Shown piece after piece: positions 18,257 through 28,506 of a DNA stretch of 64,000 nt. The position numbers and the translations under genes are program-made. The notes beneath the pieces were generated by a model, which was not told where the DNA came from, did not search any database, and saw only the letters and a program-made list of their open reading frames with translations. This DNA is from an uncultured Bacteroidota bacterium (lineage in GTDB: Bacteria > Bacteroidota > Bacteroidia > Bacteroidales > F082): assembly GCA_903957365.1 (NCBI GenBank), contig CAJBPB010000291.1, forward strand, positions 1 to 64,000, read 5' to 3'. Position 1 is the first letter of the stretch; every line of letters begins with the position of its first letter.

Positions 18257-19145
18257 AATCGAAAACATTGTATTATCAAAATGTCCCTGGTGTGATTCAC
18301 CTGACATTAGGCAAGGTAGTAAAATTCATGATTATTTTCTTACCAGGGAAGAATTTTCATTATTTTCATGTAATTCTTGTGGATTGGTTTTTACTAATCC
18401 ACGACCAAAACTTGAAAATTTAGGCCTTTATTACCAATCGGATAAATATTATAGTCATACAAGTAGTCAGGTTGGCATCATTCCGTTTATATACCGGAAA
18501 GTGAAAGAGATAAATCTGAAGACAAAATTTAAACAGGTGACTACGGGTTCGGTCATTAATAAAGTTTTGGATATAGGTTGCGGAACGGGTGATTTTTTAA
18601 ATGTTTGTAAGAAATCAGGCAAGGAGATCCATGGTATTGAACCAGACAGTAAAGCTCGTAATTTAGCAAAGGAAATACTTAAAGTCGAGATTCTTCATCC
18701 TGATCAAAGTGAGAAAATTCCTGATGAAAGTTTTGATTTAATTACCATGTGGCATGTATTGGAACATGTCCCTGATCTTAAAAAACAGATTTCGGAACTT
18801 TCCCGAATTATCAAAAAGGGAGGAAAAGTAGTTATTGCCTTGCCAGTTTATGAATCTTACGATGCTGAAGTGTATAAAGAGAAATGGGCAGCATGGGATG
18901 TGCCCAGACATTTATATCATTTTAATAAAGCTGTGATAAACAAAATGATGCTTGCAAATGATTTTAAACCAGGAAATGTTTATCCTATGAAGTGGGATTC
19001 GTTTTATGTCTCTATGTTAAGTGAACAATATCTTAAATCTGCATTTGGTATTGTTAAAGCATTTTTTGTTGGTTTTTTATCTAATATTAAAGCCAGAAAT
19101 AGTGGCAATTATTCAAGTTTGGTTTATACTTTTATTAAAATGTAG
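18249..19145 (+). CDS. Class I SAM-dependent methyltransferase with N-terminal zinc ribbon
   Basis: A 298-residue protein. An N-terminal ribbon with CPWC (residues 12-15) and CNSCGLVF (about 40-47) is followed by a Rossmann methyltransferase. Its SAM motif VLDIGCGTGDFL lies near residue 105, with the downstream FDLITMWHVLEHVPD and GGKVVIALP blocks. This is the layout of Methyltransf_23-type enzymes often found with polysaccharide genes. The substrate is not predictable. The GTG start is the only reasonable one, because the ribbon begins 11 residues later. It lies inside the parS-like palindrome. Confidence 0.85.
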   Translation: MEQIENIVLSKCPWCDSPDIRQGSKIHDYFLTREEFSLFSCNSCGLVFTNPRPKLENLGLYYQSDKYYSHTSSQVGIIPFIYRKVKEINLKTKFKQVTTGSVINKVLDIGCGTGDFLNVCKKSGKEIHGIEPDSKARNLAKEILKVEILHPDQSEKIPDESFDLITMWHVLEHVPDLKKQISELSRIIKKGGKVVIALPVYESYDAEVYKEKWAAWDVPRHLYHFNKAVINKMMLANDFKPGNVYPMKWDSFYVSMLSEQYLKSAFGIVKAFFVGFLSNIKARNSGNYSSLVYTFIKM

Positions 19146-19447
19146 TCCTAAAATAATTTAAATTACTGTAAATCAATACAATAGAATAATTTACTACTTT
19201 TGATATTTTATAATTATTTGTATTTCAGTATATTGCTTTAATCCTTGGCATATTGCTTAGCCAAATTATTTTCTTTTTTATTTATTGATTACACTATCTT
19301 TGAATAAAGCATATTTAGCTTAATTTAGAGCACTGTTGGGTCATTATGGATATGTGATGTATTGAGTCAGTTGATCCTTCATTAAATCACATACCCTTTT
19401 TACACAACACGGGAAAGTTATAAATAGCAGTAATTCAGCAATATAGA
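19146..19447. promoter_or_regulatory. AT-rich spacer with two -7-like boxes
   Basis: This ~300-base gap contains no ORF or RNA gene that I can support. TACTTTTG (19195-19202) and TATCTTTG (19295-19302) both match TAnnTTTG and could start transcripts for the NtrY-like kinase gene. Neither has a convincing -33 box. Confidence 0.4.
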
Positions 19448-22400
19448 ATGATTTATTCTAATTCAGCTCAGTTTATTAGGAAAAACAAGTGGTTATTCAC
19501 CCTTGTTTTGATGCTGGGTTTCTTATTTTATCTGTCATCCTATTTTCAATCTTCAAACAGTCAGGGTGAAATAGTAGCTGGAAAGATTGAGCGCGTTTAT
19601 CTGGAGACCGAAAAAAGCTTTGACCAGCCATCCGAAGAAATCTCAGTTTTACTTTCAAAGCTTTCACAAAACCAGCTTTTTAATATTAATTGGTTAAAGG
19701 AAACTCCTGAAGAATTAGGTTTCCTTATATTAATAAAAAAAAATGATTCCCTTATTTTCTGGAATAGTAATCTTGTGGATGCACCTGATCTGGTAGCCAA
19801 TTCTAATAATCCGATTGATACTGTTTTACTGCTTAACAATGGATATTATCAGACACATATTTTTCGTACAAATGATTATGATGTTTATTTGTTGAGTCTT
19901 GTTTATTCTGATTTTGCTTATCAGAATGCCTACCTGGAAAATAAATTCTCAGATAGATTTTGCTCTGAATCAAGTCGTTTTACGTTTTTATCCACGGTAA
20001 ATGGCGAATTTTTGATACGTAATCACCTTGGTGAACCGATATTTTCTATCGTGGAAGATACGAATAAACCCGCGAATATTACGTACTTTATTTTATTGCT
20101 GTTTGTTTTAATTATCTGGATATCAATAATTAATATTCTGCTTATTCGATTTATAGAGGTTTTATTTATTAAAAGAAGTAACTTTATTGGCACTGTTTTG
20201 GCAGTTCTGGGTCTGGTAATAATGCGGATTTTCCCTGAAATCATTAATGCCTTTCCTGTTTTGTATTCATCGGATCTTTTTAACGCCAGTTTTTTTAGCT
20301 TTGGATCTCTGTTTCCAAGTTTAGGTGACTTGATTCTTAATGTGCAGTTAGGATTATTTATCGCTGTAGTTATTGCAAAAAACACAAGAATACAATCAGA
20401 AAGGTCTGGTAATCTATGGATTTTAGCTATTTTATTTCTAATATTTGCCATCATTGCCTGTCTTGATCTGAACCTGTATTTTGTAGAACAAATTCTTTTT
20501 CATTCATCTATACCGTTAACATTCAATTCGTTATATGGTTTTAACTTACTAAGTTATATCCTGTTATTTGTATTGATGCTACTCAGTATTTCTTTTTTTG
20601 TTGTCATTTACCGGTTAAGCAAATTGGTTTATGAGATTTCAAAATCGAAACGGATTCTATCTATCATTATTCTTTCAGAAATTATACTGAATCAATTACT
20701 TATAAGTTATTTCATTGAAGTTGGTTTTTTACCTTCGATCTTTCTGGTTTTTTATTTCTTTATGTTTTTCTTATTTCAAATAAAACCAACCATTCAGAAC
20801 AGATTTGTTTTTTTTATTATGACGATGGCTTTGTTTTCTGCGATGTTAACAATGATGTTTTACAAAGTCAATCAAAGTAAATCAGATACCAGTCAGATGT
20901 TAACTGCTTATAAACTTGGACTTGAAAAGGATCCGATGTTTGAGTTTTTATATGCTGATCTGGTCGGAAAAATTGCCCGGGATACGCTTTTACCAGACAT
21001 CATAAATTCGAACGATTCGGGCAGTGAAAACACGGATCAGTTGGTTTACAACTATTTAAAGGAAAATTACCTGGTAGGATATTTTGAACGGTACAATACC
21101 GAAATAACCATTTGCGGTCAAACCGAAAACCTGAATATTCAGCCTGAAAACTATGTGATTAATTGTAACGAGTATTTTGAGAACATCATTGAAACATTTG
21201 GAAAAAAGACTGATTATCCCAGTCTTTTCTATATTGAGGATAATTCTCAAGGAACCTACTATATTGCACAACTCACTGTGCCAATGGTAGATAGTTCAGA
21301 AAATACATCAGTTATTTTTTTAGAATTTTATTTTAAATACATCCCCGAAGGATTAGGATATCCTGAACTTCTGGTAGACGAAAGAAAAGGGTTCTCGGGC
21401 GATTTTTCAAGTTTTTCCTTCGCGAAGTACAAGGGAGAAATTCTGGTGTATAAGTTTGGAGATTTTCTATATCCTTCCAGATTAAATGACTTCGGTATTT
21501 CGCTTCAGGAGTTTACAGATAAATCTGATTTCAGGCATTTTACATATTCTATTGATGATGAAAAAACACTCATCGTCAGTAAACCTGTATTGAATATGAC
21601 CGAAATAATCGCGCCTTTTTCTTTGTTTTTCTTTTTACTGTTGCTTTGTTCCTTGTTGATTTATGTTTTTATTTTCATGAAAGAGGGTGAGTTACGCACG
21701 GCAGTTAACTTCAGATTGAAACTCCAGATTTTCATCTTTACTGCGCTTACCTTTTCATTTGCATTCATCGGCGCAACCTCTATCGCTTATATCCGTGGTG
21801 TTTATACACAAAAAAATGTAGCTTTTTTAAATGAACGTACACAGTCGATATTGATCGAGTTACAGCAAAAACTTAAAAATGAAAGAATTGATGATGAAGA
21901 AATTCAGGAATATCTGCATCAGTTGCTGCTTAAATTCTCTTTGATTTTCTTTTCGGATATAAATCTATATTCCATTGATGGTAAATTACTTGGATCGTCT
22001 AGACCTGAAATATTTGCCAATGGATTGGTATCACGTAATATGAATCAGGAAGCTTTCCGGATGATGCACTTTGAACGTTCATTGTTTTATCTGCAGCAGG
22101 AAAGTATAGGGAAAGGAAGCTATTATTCATCCTATATTCCTTTTCGTGATGCAGATGGAAATCCTTCAGCCTACATCAATTTACCTTATTTCGCCCGTGA
22201 AACTGAATTGAGGGATGAAATATCAGGATTTGTGCTGGCTTATATGAACATTTTTCTTGCTTTGACAGCGATTTCGGTTGCTTTTGCACTTGTTTTGTCA
22301 CGCAGATTAACAAAACCATTGATGATGATTCAGGACAAAATGAAAACTGTCCGGATCGACAAGGTTAACGAAAAAATTCAGTGGGATAGCAAAGATGAAT

Positions 22401-23149
22401 TGGGACAACTGGTGAGCCAGTACAACCAACTAATCGATGAACTTGCGCTTAGCGCAGGCTTATTGGCTCGTTCTGAACGTGAAACAGCCTGGCGCGAGAT
22501 GGCACAGCAAGTGGCGCATGAAATTAAAAACCCATTGACACCCATGCGTTTAAGTGTGCAGTATCTGAAAAGGGCCTGGGATGAGAATGATCCGGATGTC
22601 GCTGATAAACTGCATCGAACCACACGAACATTGATCGAACAGATCGATACCTTGTCAGAGATTGCTTCCGCATTTTCTGACTTCGCCAAAATGCCTGTCA
22701 ATAAACCCGAACGGATTGATTTATTTGTTGTGCTTCAAAATGTGGTGACACTTTTTGAAAATGAAGCACATGTAGATATTAAACTAATCAATAAAACAGC
22801 TGGCGAAACTTTTGTATTTGCAGATACAAAAAACCTGAACCGGGCTTTTAATAATCTGATTAAGAATTCGATACAGGCAGTAGGAAACAAACCCGACGGA
22901 TTTGTGGAGGTTACTATGGACCTTTATAGAAACTTCTGCCGGATTTCGATCAGTGACAATGGTATCGGGATGACAGACGAAGAAAAAGACAAGATTTTTA
23001 CGCCAAAATTTACAACGAAATCGAGTGGAATGGGTATTGGATTATCCATTGTTCACAATATTATCAGCGCTTCAAAAGGAAAAATTACATTCGAATCGGG
23101 ACATGGGAAGGGCACCACTTTTACCATCCTTCTGCCAATTGTAAAGTAA
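19448..23149 (+). CDS. NtrY-like transmembrane sensor histidine kinase
   Basis: A very large (1233 aa) membrane histidine kinase. It has an N-terminal helix, an extracytoplasmic segment, a cluster of about seven hydrophobic helices (roughly 205-460), a second extracytoplasmic region to ~700, and more helices. Next are a HAMP-like linker after FVLAYMNIFLALTAISVAF, the phosphoacceptor helix AHEIKNPLTPMRL (His1024) and a full HATPase (NNLIKNSIQA at ~1133, DNGIGM, GMGIGLSIV). NtrY-like kinases with this HEIKNPLTP box are common in Bacteroidota. The stimulus is unknown, and no cognate regulator is adjacent. Confidence 0.9.
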   Translation: MIYSNSAQFIRKNKWLFTLVLMLGFLFYLSSYFQSSNSQGEIVAGKIERVYLETEKSFDQPSEEISVLLSKLSQNQLFNINWLKETPEELGFLILIKKNDSLIFWNSNLVDAPDLVANSNNPIDTVLLLNNGYYQTHIFRTNDYDVYLLSLVYSDFAYQNAYLENKFSDRFCSESSRFTFLSTVNGEFLIRNHLGEPIFSIVEDTNKPANITYFILLLFVLIIWISIINILLIRFIEVLFIKRSNFIGTVLAVLGLVIMRIFPEIINAFPVLYSSDLFNASFFSFGSLFPSLGDLILNVQLGLFIAVVIAKNTRIQSERSGNLWILAILFLIFAIIACLDLNLYFVEQILFHSSIPLTFNSLYGFNLLSYILLFVLMLLSISFFVVIYRLSKLVYEISKSKRILSIIILSEIILNQLLISYFIEVGFLPSIFLVFYFFMFFLFQIKPTIQNRFVFFIMTMALFSAMLTMMFYKVNQSKSDTSQMLTAYKLGLEKDPMFEFLYADLVGKIARDTLLPDIINSNDSGSENTDQLVYNYLKENYLVGYFERYNTEITICGQTENLNIQPENYVINCNEYFENIIETFGKKTDYPSLFYIEDNSQGTYYIAQLTVPMVDSSENTSVIFLEFYFKYIPEGLGYPELLVDERKGFSGDFSSFSFAKYKGEILVYKFGDFLYPSRLNDFGISLQEFTDKSDFRHFTYSIDDEKTLIVSKPVLNMTEIIAPFSLFFFLLLLCSLLIYVFIFMKEGELRTAVNFRLKLQIFIFTALTFSFAFIGATSIAYIRGVYTQKNVAFLNERTQSILIELQQKLKNERIDDEEIQEYLHQLLLKFSLIFFSDINLYSIDGKLLGSSRPEIFANGLVSRNMNQEAFRMMHFERSLFYLQQESIGKGSYYSSYIPFRDADGNPSAYINLPYFARETELRDEISGFVLAYMNIFLALTAISVAFALVLSRRLTKPLMMIQDKMKTVRIDKVNEKIQWDSKDELGQLVSQYNQLIDELALSAGLLARSERETAWREMAQQVAHEIKNPLTPMRLSVQYLKRAWDENDPDVADKLHRTTRTLIEQIDTLSEIASAFSDFAKMPVNKPERIDLFVVLQNVVTLFENEAHVDIKLINKTAGETFVFADTKNLNRAFNNLIKNSIQAVGNKPDGFVEVTMDLYRNFCRISISDNGIGMTDEEKDKIFTPKFTTKSSGMGIGLSIVHNIISASKGKITFESGHGKGTTFTILLPIVK

Positions 23150-23166
23150 TTTCAAACGATATTATT

Positions 23167-24291
23167 TCAACCGCTATACTTACTGAAAATCTTTGGAAGT
23201 CTGATTTTTCTTTTAGGTTTCGCAATTGATGGAGCTTCTTCACCCATCAAAAAGCCATAAACTTCCGTGTTAGGGGTAAGCTCAAGAAGTTTTTTGATAA
23301 TTGCTGCCATCGGAATAAAAAGAATCATTCCTACCACACCCCACAATAAACTTCCGATCAGCAAAGCCACCAATGAAACAATAGGATTGATATTCACATT
23401 CGAACCAACAATTTTCGGTGTCAGATAATTCCCTTCAATTGACTGAATTACCGTGAAAGCAACAAAAACAGCCAATGGATAAAACAAACTGTCTTTCGTG
23501 AGTAAAGCGAATAAAATTGGCAAAATCGAGCCAATCATCGGACCAACATAAGGCACTACATTCATCATCGCCGCAAAGATTCCAAAGAAAAGTGCATGTT
23601 TAATACCCAAAGCCGAAAGTGCGATAACGTTCATAACAGCCAGAATTGCCATCACTTTGACCATGCCTGTGATGTATTTCTGGATAACACTTCTTAAATC
23701 GGTAACCACTTCAATAACACGATTTTGTGGATGATTATTAAACAAACGAACAGCAAATACCGTAAAATGGTCGCGATACAGCAAAAACATAAATATATAA
23801 ACCGGAACTAAAATGAGGAGTCCGAGACTACCAAGTGTACTGAATGCGGCGGATGAAATTTTTGTGGCATTCTCTTTCAAAAACAGGAAAAATTTGTCAT
23901 TGATCGACCTGAAACTTAACGCATCTTTCATCCCAAGATTTTCTTCTAAAAAGAACGAAATATCGTTTACAAAGGTTTTAAACTGTGATTCAACACCAGA
24001 TAAATCCTGAGAAAAACTACTGATTTGTCCGCCTAAAAACCATCCAATGGCAACAAAAACAATAATCGAAATGAGCAGAATGATGAATATTGACAATACT
24101 CGCGGAATTTTGAACGAGTCGAGTTTATTGACAGCTGGTACAAGAAGCATCGCCAGAAAACCACCAGCAACCAAAGGCATCAATAATGATTTTGCATAAA
24201 TCAATAATAAAATAATGCCTGTTGTGAGTACTACTACTGCTGCCGCTGTCATAGTTTTACTGTATGTTACGGGTTTCTGTAATTCTTGCAT
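23167..24291 (-). CDS. AI-2E family transporter (permease)
   Basis: A 374-residue multi-pass inner membrane protein. Paired hydrophobic helices at the N-terminus (residues ~15-75), a long amphipathic extracytoplasmic segment, then four to five helices. The conserved FFGIFAAMMNVVPYVGPMIG block and the terminal ...GMILFIPMAAIIKKLLELTP segment are typical of the AI-2E/PerM exporter family. Substrates in the family range from AI-2 to Na+/H+, so the name does not fix the cargo here. It converges on the NtrY-like kinase with an 18-base gap. Confidence 0.9.
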   Translation of the reverse strand: MQELQKPVTYSKTMTAAAVVVLTTGIILLLIYAKSLLMPLVAGGFLAMLLVPAVNKLDSFKIPRVLSIFIILLISIIVFVAIGWFLGGQISSFSQDLSGVESQFKTFVNDISFFLEENLGMKDALSFRSINDKFFLFLKENATKISSAAFSTLGSLGLLILVPVYIFMFLLYRDHFTVFAVRLFNNHPQNRVIEVVTDLRSVIQKYITGMVKVMAILAVMNVIALSALGIKHALFFGIFAAMMNVVPYVGPMIGSILPILFALLTKDSLFYPLAVFVAFTVIQSIEGNYLTPKIVGSNVNINPIVSLVALLIGSLLWGVVGMILFIPMAAIIKKLLELTPNTEVYGFLMGEEAPSIAKPKRKIRLPKIFSKYSG

Positions 24292-24451
24292 GGTTATGAT
24301 TTTTAAGGTAATTAGGAGAACAAAAATGATTGTTTTTCAACACTTTTCCAAAAAAATATTTTGAAAAAATACTACTAAATTTGTATAATACTGCTGCAAT
24401 AACCTGATTATGATTTATTTTTGAACATTGGTTAATCAAAAACCTGAAATT

Positions 24452-26308
24452 ATGAACCTAAAAATTAATCCACCAGTGAAGAAGTGGTCTTTTCGATTCA
24501 GGATCATATTGATCGTTTTGGTAATTTTGATAGGTTCGATCTCATTTTTTACCTATCAGAATCTGAACAACCTAATTGCTGAAGCGATTCATAAGAGCTA
24601 TAATAAACATGCCATGAGCGATGTTTATGAACTGTCATTCGGGAAGTTATCGGTTAATCTTTTTTCCGGAAATATCCGTCTGAGCGATCTTCGTATTCAG
24701 CCTGTTGCGAATCCCGTGAAGAAATATCCGTATATCAACAGTTCATTCGCTTTAAAAGGTGGAAAATTAAAACTTCTAAAGGTAAATATACTCGATTTAT
24801 TAACCCAAAGCAAACTCCAGTTAGAGGATATTGAAATCTCAAATCCTGATATTTATGTTTCAATCAACAGTGAACATCCTGTTATGCTGCCTTTTTCTGA
24901 TTCGATGGCAGTTGACACAACTAAATCAGTGAATAAAAAGCAATTTGTGACCTCATTTTTATTGCAGAATTTTATTCTCCGTGGAGTAAAAATTGAAGTG
25001 ATTGATAGTTTCAAGAGGTCGCATTACCAGATGAATGACCTGAATGTGTCGTTAAAAGCGCTCTTTCTGGATGAAAAATTTGGTATAAGCAAAATCAACT
25101 CTTCTCATATAAACATCGATTTTGCTGGTTTTTCAACAACTTCAGATACGATCGGATTGAAAATGGTAAAAGTTAATGCATTCAGTCTGAACATTGATTT
25201 TGCTGCTTTCACAAGAACAATTGACACGTTTCACTTTTCATTCGACGATTTCAGATCCGAAATAATAGGGTGGGAGACACACACAAAAGACAGTTTGTAC
25301 CATGCAGGTGCTGACACAATCAGACTGAATTACAAAGAGAAATCATTGAAAATTAAAAATGTATATTTCCAGCCAAATATTGAAATGAAAGCTGTGGCAG
25401 CGACTTTTCCGTTCCAGAAGGAGATATTTTCAATAGCGGCTGATCAAATTGAAATGAACCAGGTTAATTTCGATAGTCTGATTTTTAAGCAACATTTGCT
25501 TGTTGATCTGATAAATATTGATTCAGCCGATGTGACTATTTTTAAGAATAAAACCAAACCACTCAATTTGAAGCGTTTTCCTGAATATTTTGGACAGCAA
25601 CTTTCCGCCATCACAATACCCATCACAGTTAAAGAAGTGAATACAGGAAATGCAAGCCTGGTTTACACTGAAATTAAGGAAGACGGAAATCAGGCCACTG
25701 TCAGAATAAATGATTTGAATGGTAAATTATCAAATATTACCAATCTGCTGCCCGAAAGTGAATTTGAAATACAGGCGGATGCCACAATCGAAAATGCGGC
25801 AAAAGTGCATTTGCACATGACTTTCGATTATGATCAACCAGAATTCGAATATGAAGCGACTGTAAAGTCTTTCGATCTGGGTGATTTAAATACTATGATT
25901 CAGGCATTTAGTCCGGCCAAAATTAAAAGTGGAAAGGTGGATGCAATCACCTTTGATGGAAAAGCAACACGAACAAAAGCTTCTGGTAAAATGACTTTTC
26001 TTTACCATGATCTGGTTGTTGAGATGCAACTTAAAAAGCAGGCAATATGGAAAAATTCGGTAATCAGTTTTGCAGCAAATACGGTATTACCATCCAATAA
26101 TCCTGCAAAGCCTGAAGAACCCCATAAAACGGTAGTTTTTCAAATTGACAGGGACATGAATAAAGGATTTATGAATGTCATTATGAAATCACTTTTTGGA
26201 GGATTGAAAGAAACTGTTTTACCAAATAAAATCAATCAACAAGCCCACAAAGCCAGAATGAAGGAATACCACAGCAAGTTAAAAGCTGAAAGGAAAAAAA
26301 ATAGATAG
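24452..26308 (+). CDS. AsmA/DUF748-like membrane-anchored protein
   Basis: A ~618-residue protein with one N-terminal membrane helix (FRIILIVLVILIGSISFFTY). A long repetitive beta-strand region follows, with recurring phrases such as SFGKLSVNLFSGNIRLSDLRI, VKVNAFSLNIDF and SFDLGDLNTMIQ. This resembles AsmA-like/DUF748 proteins, which span the periplasm and are implicated in lipid traffic. The ATG at 24452 is preferred to a TTG eight codons upstream. The C-terminus is basic (KLKAERKKNR). Family placement is by pattern, and the exact role is not known. Confidence 0.65.
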   Translation: MNLKINPPVKKWSFRFRIILIVLVILIGSISFFTYQNLNNLIAEAIHKSYNKHAMSDVYELSFGKLSVNLFSGNIRLSDLRIQPVANPVKKYPYINSSFALKGGKLKLLKVNILDLLTQSKLQLEDIEISNPDIYVSINSEHPVMLPFSDSMAVDTTKSVNKKQFVTSFLLQNFILRGVKIEVIDSFKRSHYQMNDLNVSLKALFLDEKFGISKINSSHINIDFAGFSTTSDTIGLKMVKVNAFSLNIDFAAFTRTIDTFHFSFDDFRSEIIGWETHTKDSLYHAGADTIRLNYKEKSLKIKNVYFQPNIEMKAVAATFPFQKEIFSIAADQIEMNQVNFDSLIFKQHLLVDLINIDSADVTIFKNKTKPLNLKRFPEYFGQQLSAITIPITVKEVNTGNASLVYTEIKEDGNQATVRINDLNGKLSNITNLLPESEFEIQADATIENAAKVHLHMTFDYDQPEFEYEATVKSFDLGDLNTMIQAFSPAKIKSGKVDAITFDGKATRTKASGKMTFLYHDLVVEMQLKKQAIWKNSVISFAANTVLPSNNPAKPEEPHKTVVFQIDRDMNKGFMNVIMKSLFGGLKETVLPNKINQQAHKARMKEYHSKLKAERKKNR

Positions 26309-26403
26309 GATGATTTTTGTGTTTATAATCAGGTTCAAAGAGCGATTGTTTTCCAGACTTGATCTTAAAAAAAAGCGTCCGTTTAAGGATTATTCTATTA
26401 TTG

Positions 26404-26411
26404 TATCTTTG
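26404..26411 (+). promoter_or_regulatory. -7 element nearly touching the flippase start codon
   Basis: TATCTTTG ends eight nucleotides before the ATG. A transcript starting at the usual distance would be leaderless or almost so. Confidence 0.5.
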
Positions 26412-26419
26412 AAGCGTTT

Positions 26420-27880
26420 ATGGCATCAAATCCCTTAAAAAGTCTGGCAGGTCAAACCATGGTATATGGCATGGGAACCATCGTTCCCCGGCTGCTGAAT
26501 TATCTGCTCGTTCCTTACTACACCAGGGTTTTCGAACAAGGCGTTTATGGCCAGATTACCGAATTGTATGCCTTTGTGGCTTTCCTGCTGGTGTTACTGA
26601 CCTACGGCATGGAAACCACTTTTTTTCGCTTTGCACAAAAACACGAGGTAAACAAAGTATTCAATAATATTTTCTCTTTGATTATTGTTACAACCGGCAT
26701 TTTTATCCTGGTAATTTCTGTCAGTTTCGGAGCATTGGCTGGTTTGATTCAATACAGCGGAAACAGTGAATATGTGCTGTTCATCGGTTTGATTGTTGCA
26801 CTGGATGCGGCAACCGCAGTTCCGTTTGCTTTACTTCGGAAGCAAAATATGGCGCGCAAATTTGCCATCATAAAACTGGTAAATGTTGTAGTGAATGTTT
26901 CGCTCAACCTGATGTTTCTCACCGTATTTCCAAAATTTTCATTGCAATTGGCTATTGATATTTTCGGACCGGAATCAACTTTATTGGTTTGGGTATTTAT
27001 TATCAATCTGGTTTCGAGCGCATTGAGTTTGATCATGCTCCTTCCCAGAATGAGAAAATACACATGGGAACTTGATCTTGCTTTTTTAAAACCCATCATA
27101 AAATATGCTTTACCGGTTTTAATTGTGGGTATCGCAGGCATGGTAAACGAAGTAATTGATAAGATTTTACTGAAATATTTGCTTCCCGATTCTTCCACTG
27201 CCATGATGCAGTTGGGTGTTTATGGAGCAAATTATAAGCTTGGTGTTCTAATGACACTTTTTATTCAGATGTTCAGGTATGCCGCCGAGCCCTTCTTCTT
27301 TGCGCAGGCTGACAAAGCCGATTCCAAAATCTTATTTGCCAGGGTGATGAATTATTTTGTCATTTTCGGACTGATGATTTTTCTGATGGTTACATTGTAT
27401 CTCGATGTCTTTAAATTACTGATTGGTAAAAGTTATCGCGAAGGCCTCACCATCGTTCCCATTGTGTTGATTGCCAACTTGTTTTATGGGATCTTTTTCA
27501 ATCTTTCAATCTGGTATAAACTCACCGATCGCACAGGCGATGCCGCTTACGTTTCAATCGGTGGCGCTGTAATCACCATTATACTGAACATCATACTTAT
27601 TCCTTTTATAGGGTATCTGGGTGCGGCATGGGCACATCTTGCCTGTTATTTCTTTATGATGGTCGTCTCCTATAGCTGGGGCAATAAAGTATATCCGATT
27701 CCATACCAGGTTGGTCGAATTGCTGCTTATATTTCGGTTTCACTGATGATTTATTACGTGTCCAATGCCCTGGTATCTGCAAATCCCTGGCTTCGATATT
27801 CTATAAATTCCATTTTGTTTGCAGCATTTATCGGTGTTGCATTCTTTATCGAACGTAAGTATCAGTTAAAGGCTTCATAA
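26420..27880 (+). CDS. Polysaccharide/lipid-linked oligosaccharide flippase (MOP superfamily)
   Basis: A 486-residue protein with about 12-14 hydrophobic helices, beginning with the family-typical LKSLAGQTMVYGMGTIVPRLLNYLLVPYYTRVF. The last helices show VSLMIYYVSNAL and SINSILFAAFIGVAFFIERKYQ. Members flip undecaprenyl-linked glycans or related lipids across the inner membrane. It lies upstream of dut and a sugar nucleotidyltransferase on the same strand, in keeping with envelope glycan synthesis. The substrate is unknown. Confidence 0.88.
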   Translation: MASNPLKSLAGQTMVYGMGTIVPRLLNYLLVPYYTRVFEQGVYGQITELYAFVAFLLVLLTYGMETTFFRFAQKHEVNKVFNNIFSLIIVTTGIFILVISVSFGALAGLIQYSGNSEYVLFIGLIVALDAATAVPFALLRKQNMARKFAIIKLVNVVVNVSLNLMFLTVFPKFSLQLAIDIFGPESTLLVWVFIINLVSSALSLIMLLPRMRKYTWELDLAFLKPIIKYALPVLIVGIAGMVNEVIDKILLKYLLPDSSTAMMQLGVYGANYKLGVLMTLFIQMFRYAAEPFFFAQADKADSKILFARVMNYFVIFGLMIFLMVTLYLDVFKLLIGKSYREGLTIVPIVLIANLFYGIFFNLSIWYKLTDRTGDAAYVSIGGAVITIILNIILIPFIGYLGAAWAHLACYFFMMVVSYSWGNKVYPIPYQVGRIAAYISVSLMIYYVSNALVSANPWLRYSINSILFAAFIGVAFFIERKYQLKAS

Positions 27881-27964
27881 TAAGCGTTTTGAATCCGAAT
27901 AACTGGCTATGAATGAATTATTGAATTATTCAGTAATTTTGCGGTCATTCAATCCCGAAAACAG

Positions 27965-28396
27965 ATGAAAATTAAGATAGTAAACAAGTCAGACCACGAT
28001 TCACCAGCATATGAAACAATAGCTTCGGCCGGTATGGATCTGAAGGCTTTTATTTCTGATCCGGTAACTTTGTTGCCATTGCAGCGTGCCTTAATTCCTA
28101 CCGGACTTTTTATTGAACTTCCGGTTGGTTATGAAGCACAGGTAAGACCCAGAAGTGGTCTGGCTATCAAACACGGAATCACAGTATTGAATACTCCCGG
28201 AACCATTGACGCCGATTACCGGGGTGAGATAAAAGTTATTATGGTGAATCTTTCTGATACAACCTATACGTTCAATAATGGTGATCGTATTGCACAGATG
28301 ATTGTCTCGGCTCACGAAAAAGCCGAATGGATCGAAGTGGATGATCTGAACCAAACTTCGCGCGGTTCCGGTGGTTTCGGTCATACAGGGCAGTAA
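27965..28396 (+). CDS. dut: dUTP diphosphatase
   Basis: A 143-residue trimeric-type dUTPase (dUTP to dUMP + PPi). All five motifs are visible: [33 protein letters not shown] with the catalytic Asp, GDRIAQMIV, and the C-terminal P-loop-like [10 protein letters not shown]. The length is normal. A TAATTTTG -7 box (27934-27941) lies 23 nt upstream. Confidence 0.97.
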   Translation: MKIKIVNKSDHDSPAYETIASAGMDLKAFISDPVTLLPLQRALIPTGLFIELPVGYEAQVRPRSGLAIKHGITVLNTPGTIDADYRGEIKVIMVNLSDTTYTFNNGDRIAQMIVSAHEKAEWIEVDDLNQTSRGSGGFGHTGQ

Positions 28397-28506
28397 AGTG
28401 AAAAGTTAAATAACCAAAATATTGACAATAAATAGAAATACAGGGAGTTATAAGTTACAATGTTCAACCGGCTATTAACTTCCAGCAGAAAATAATCAGA
28501 CAAATT

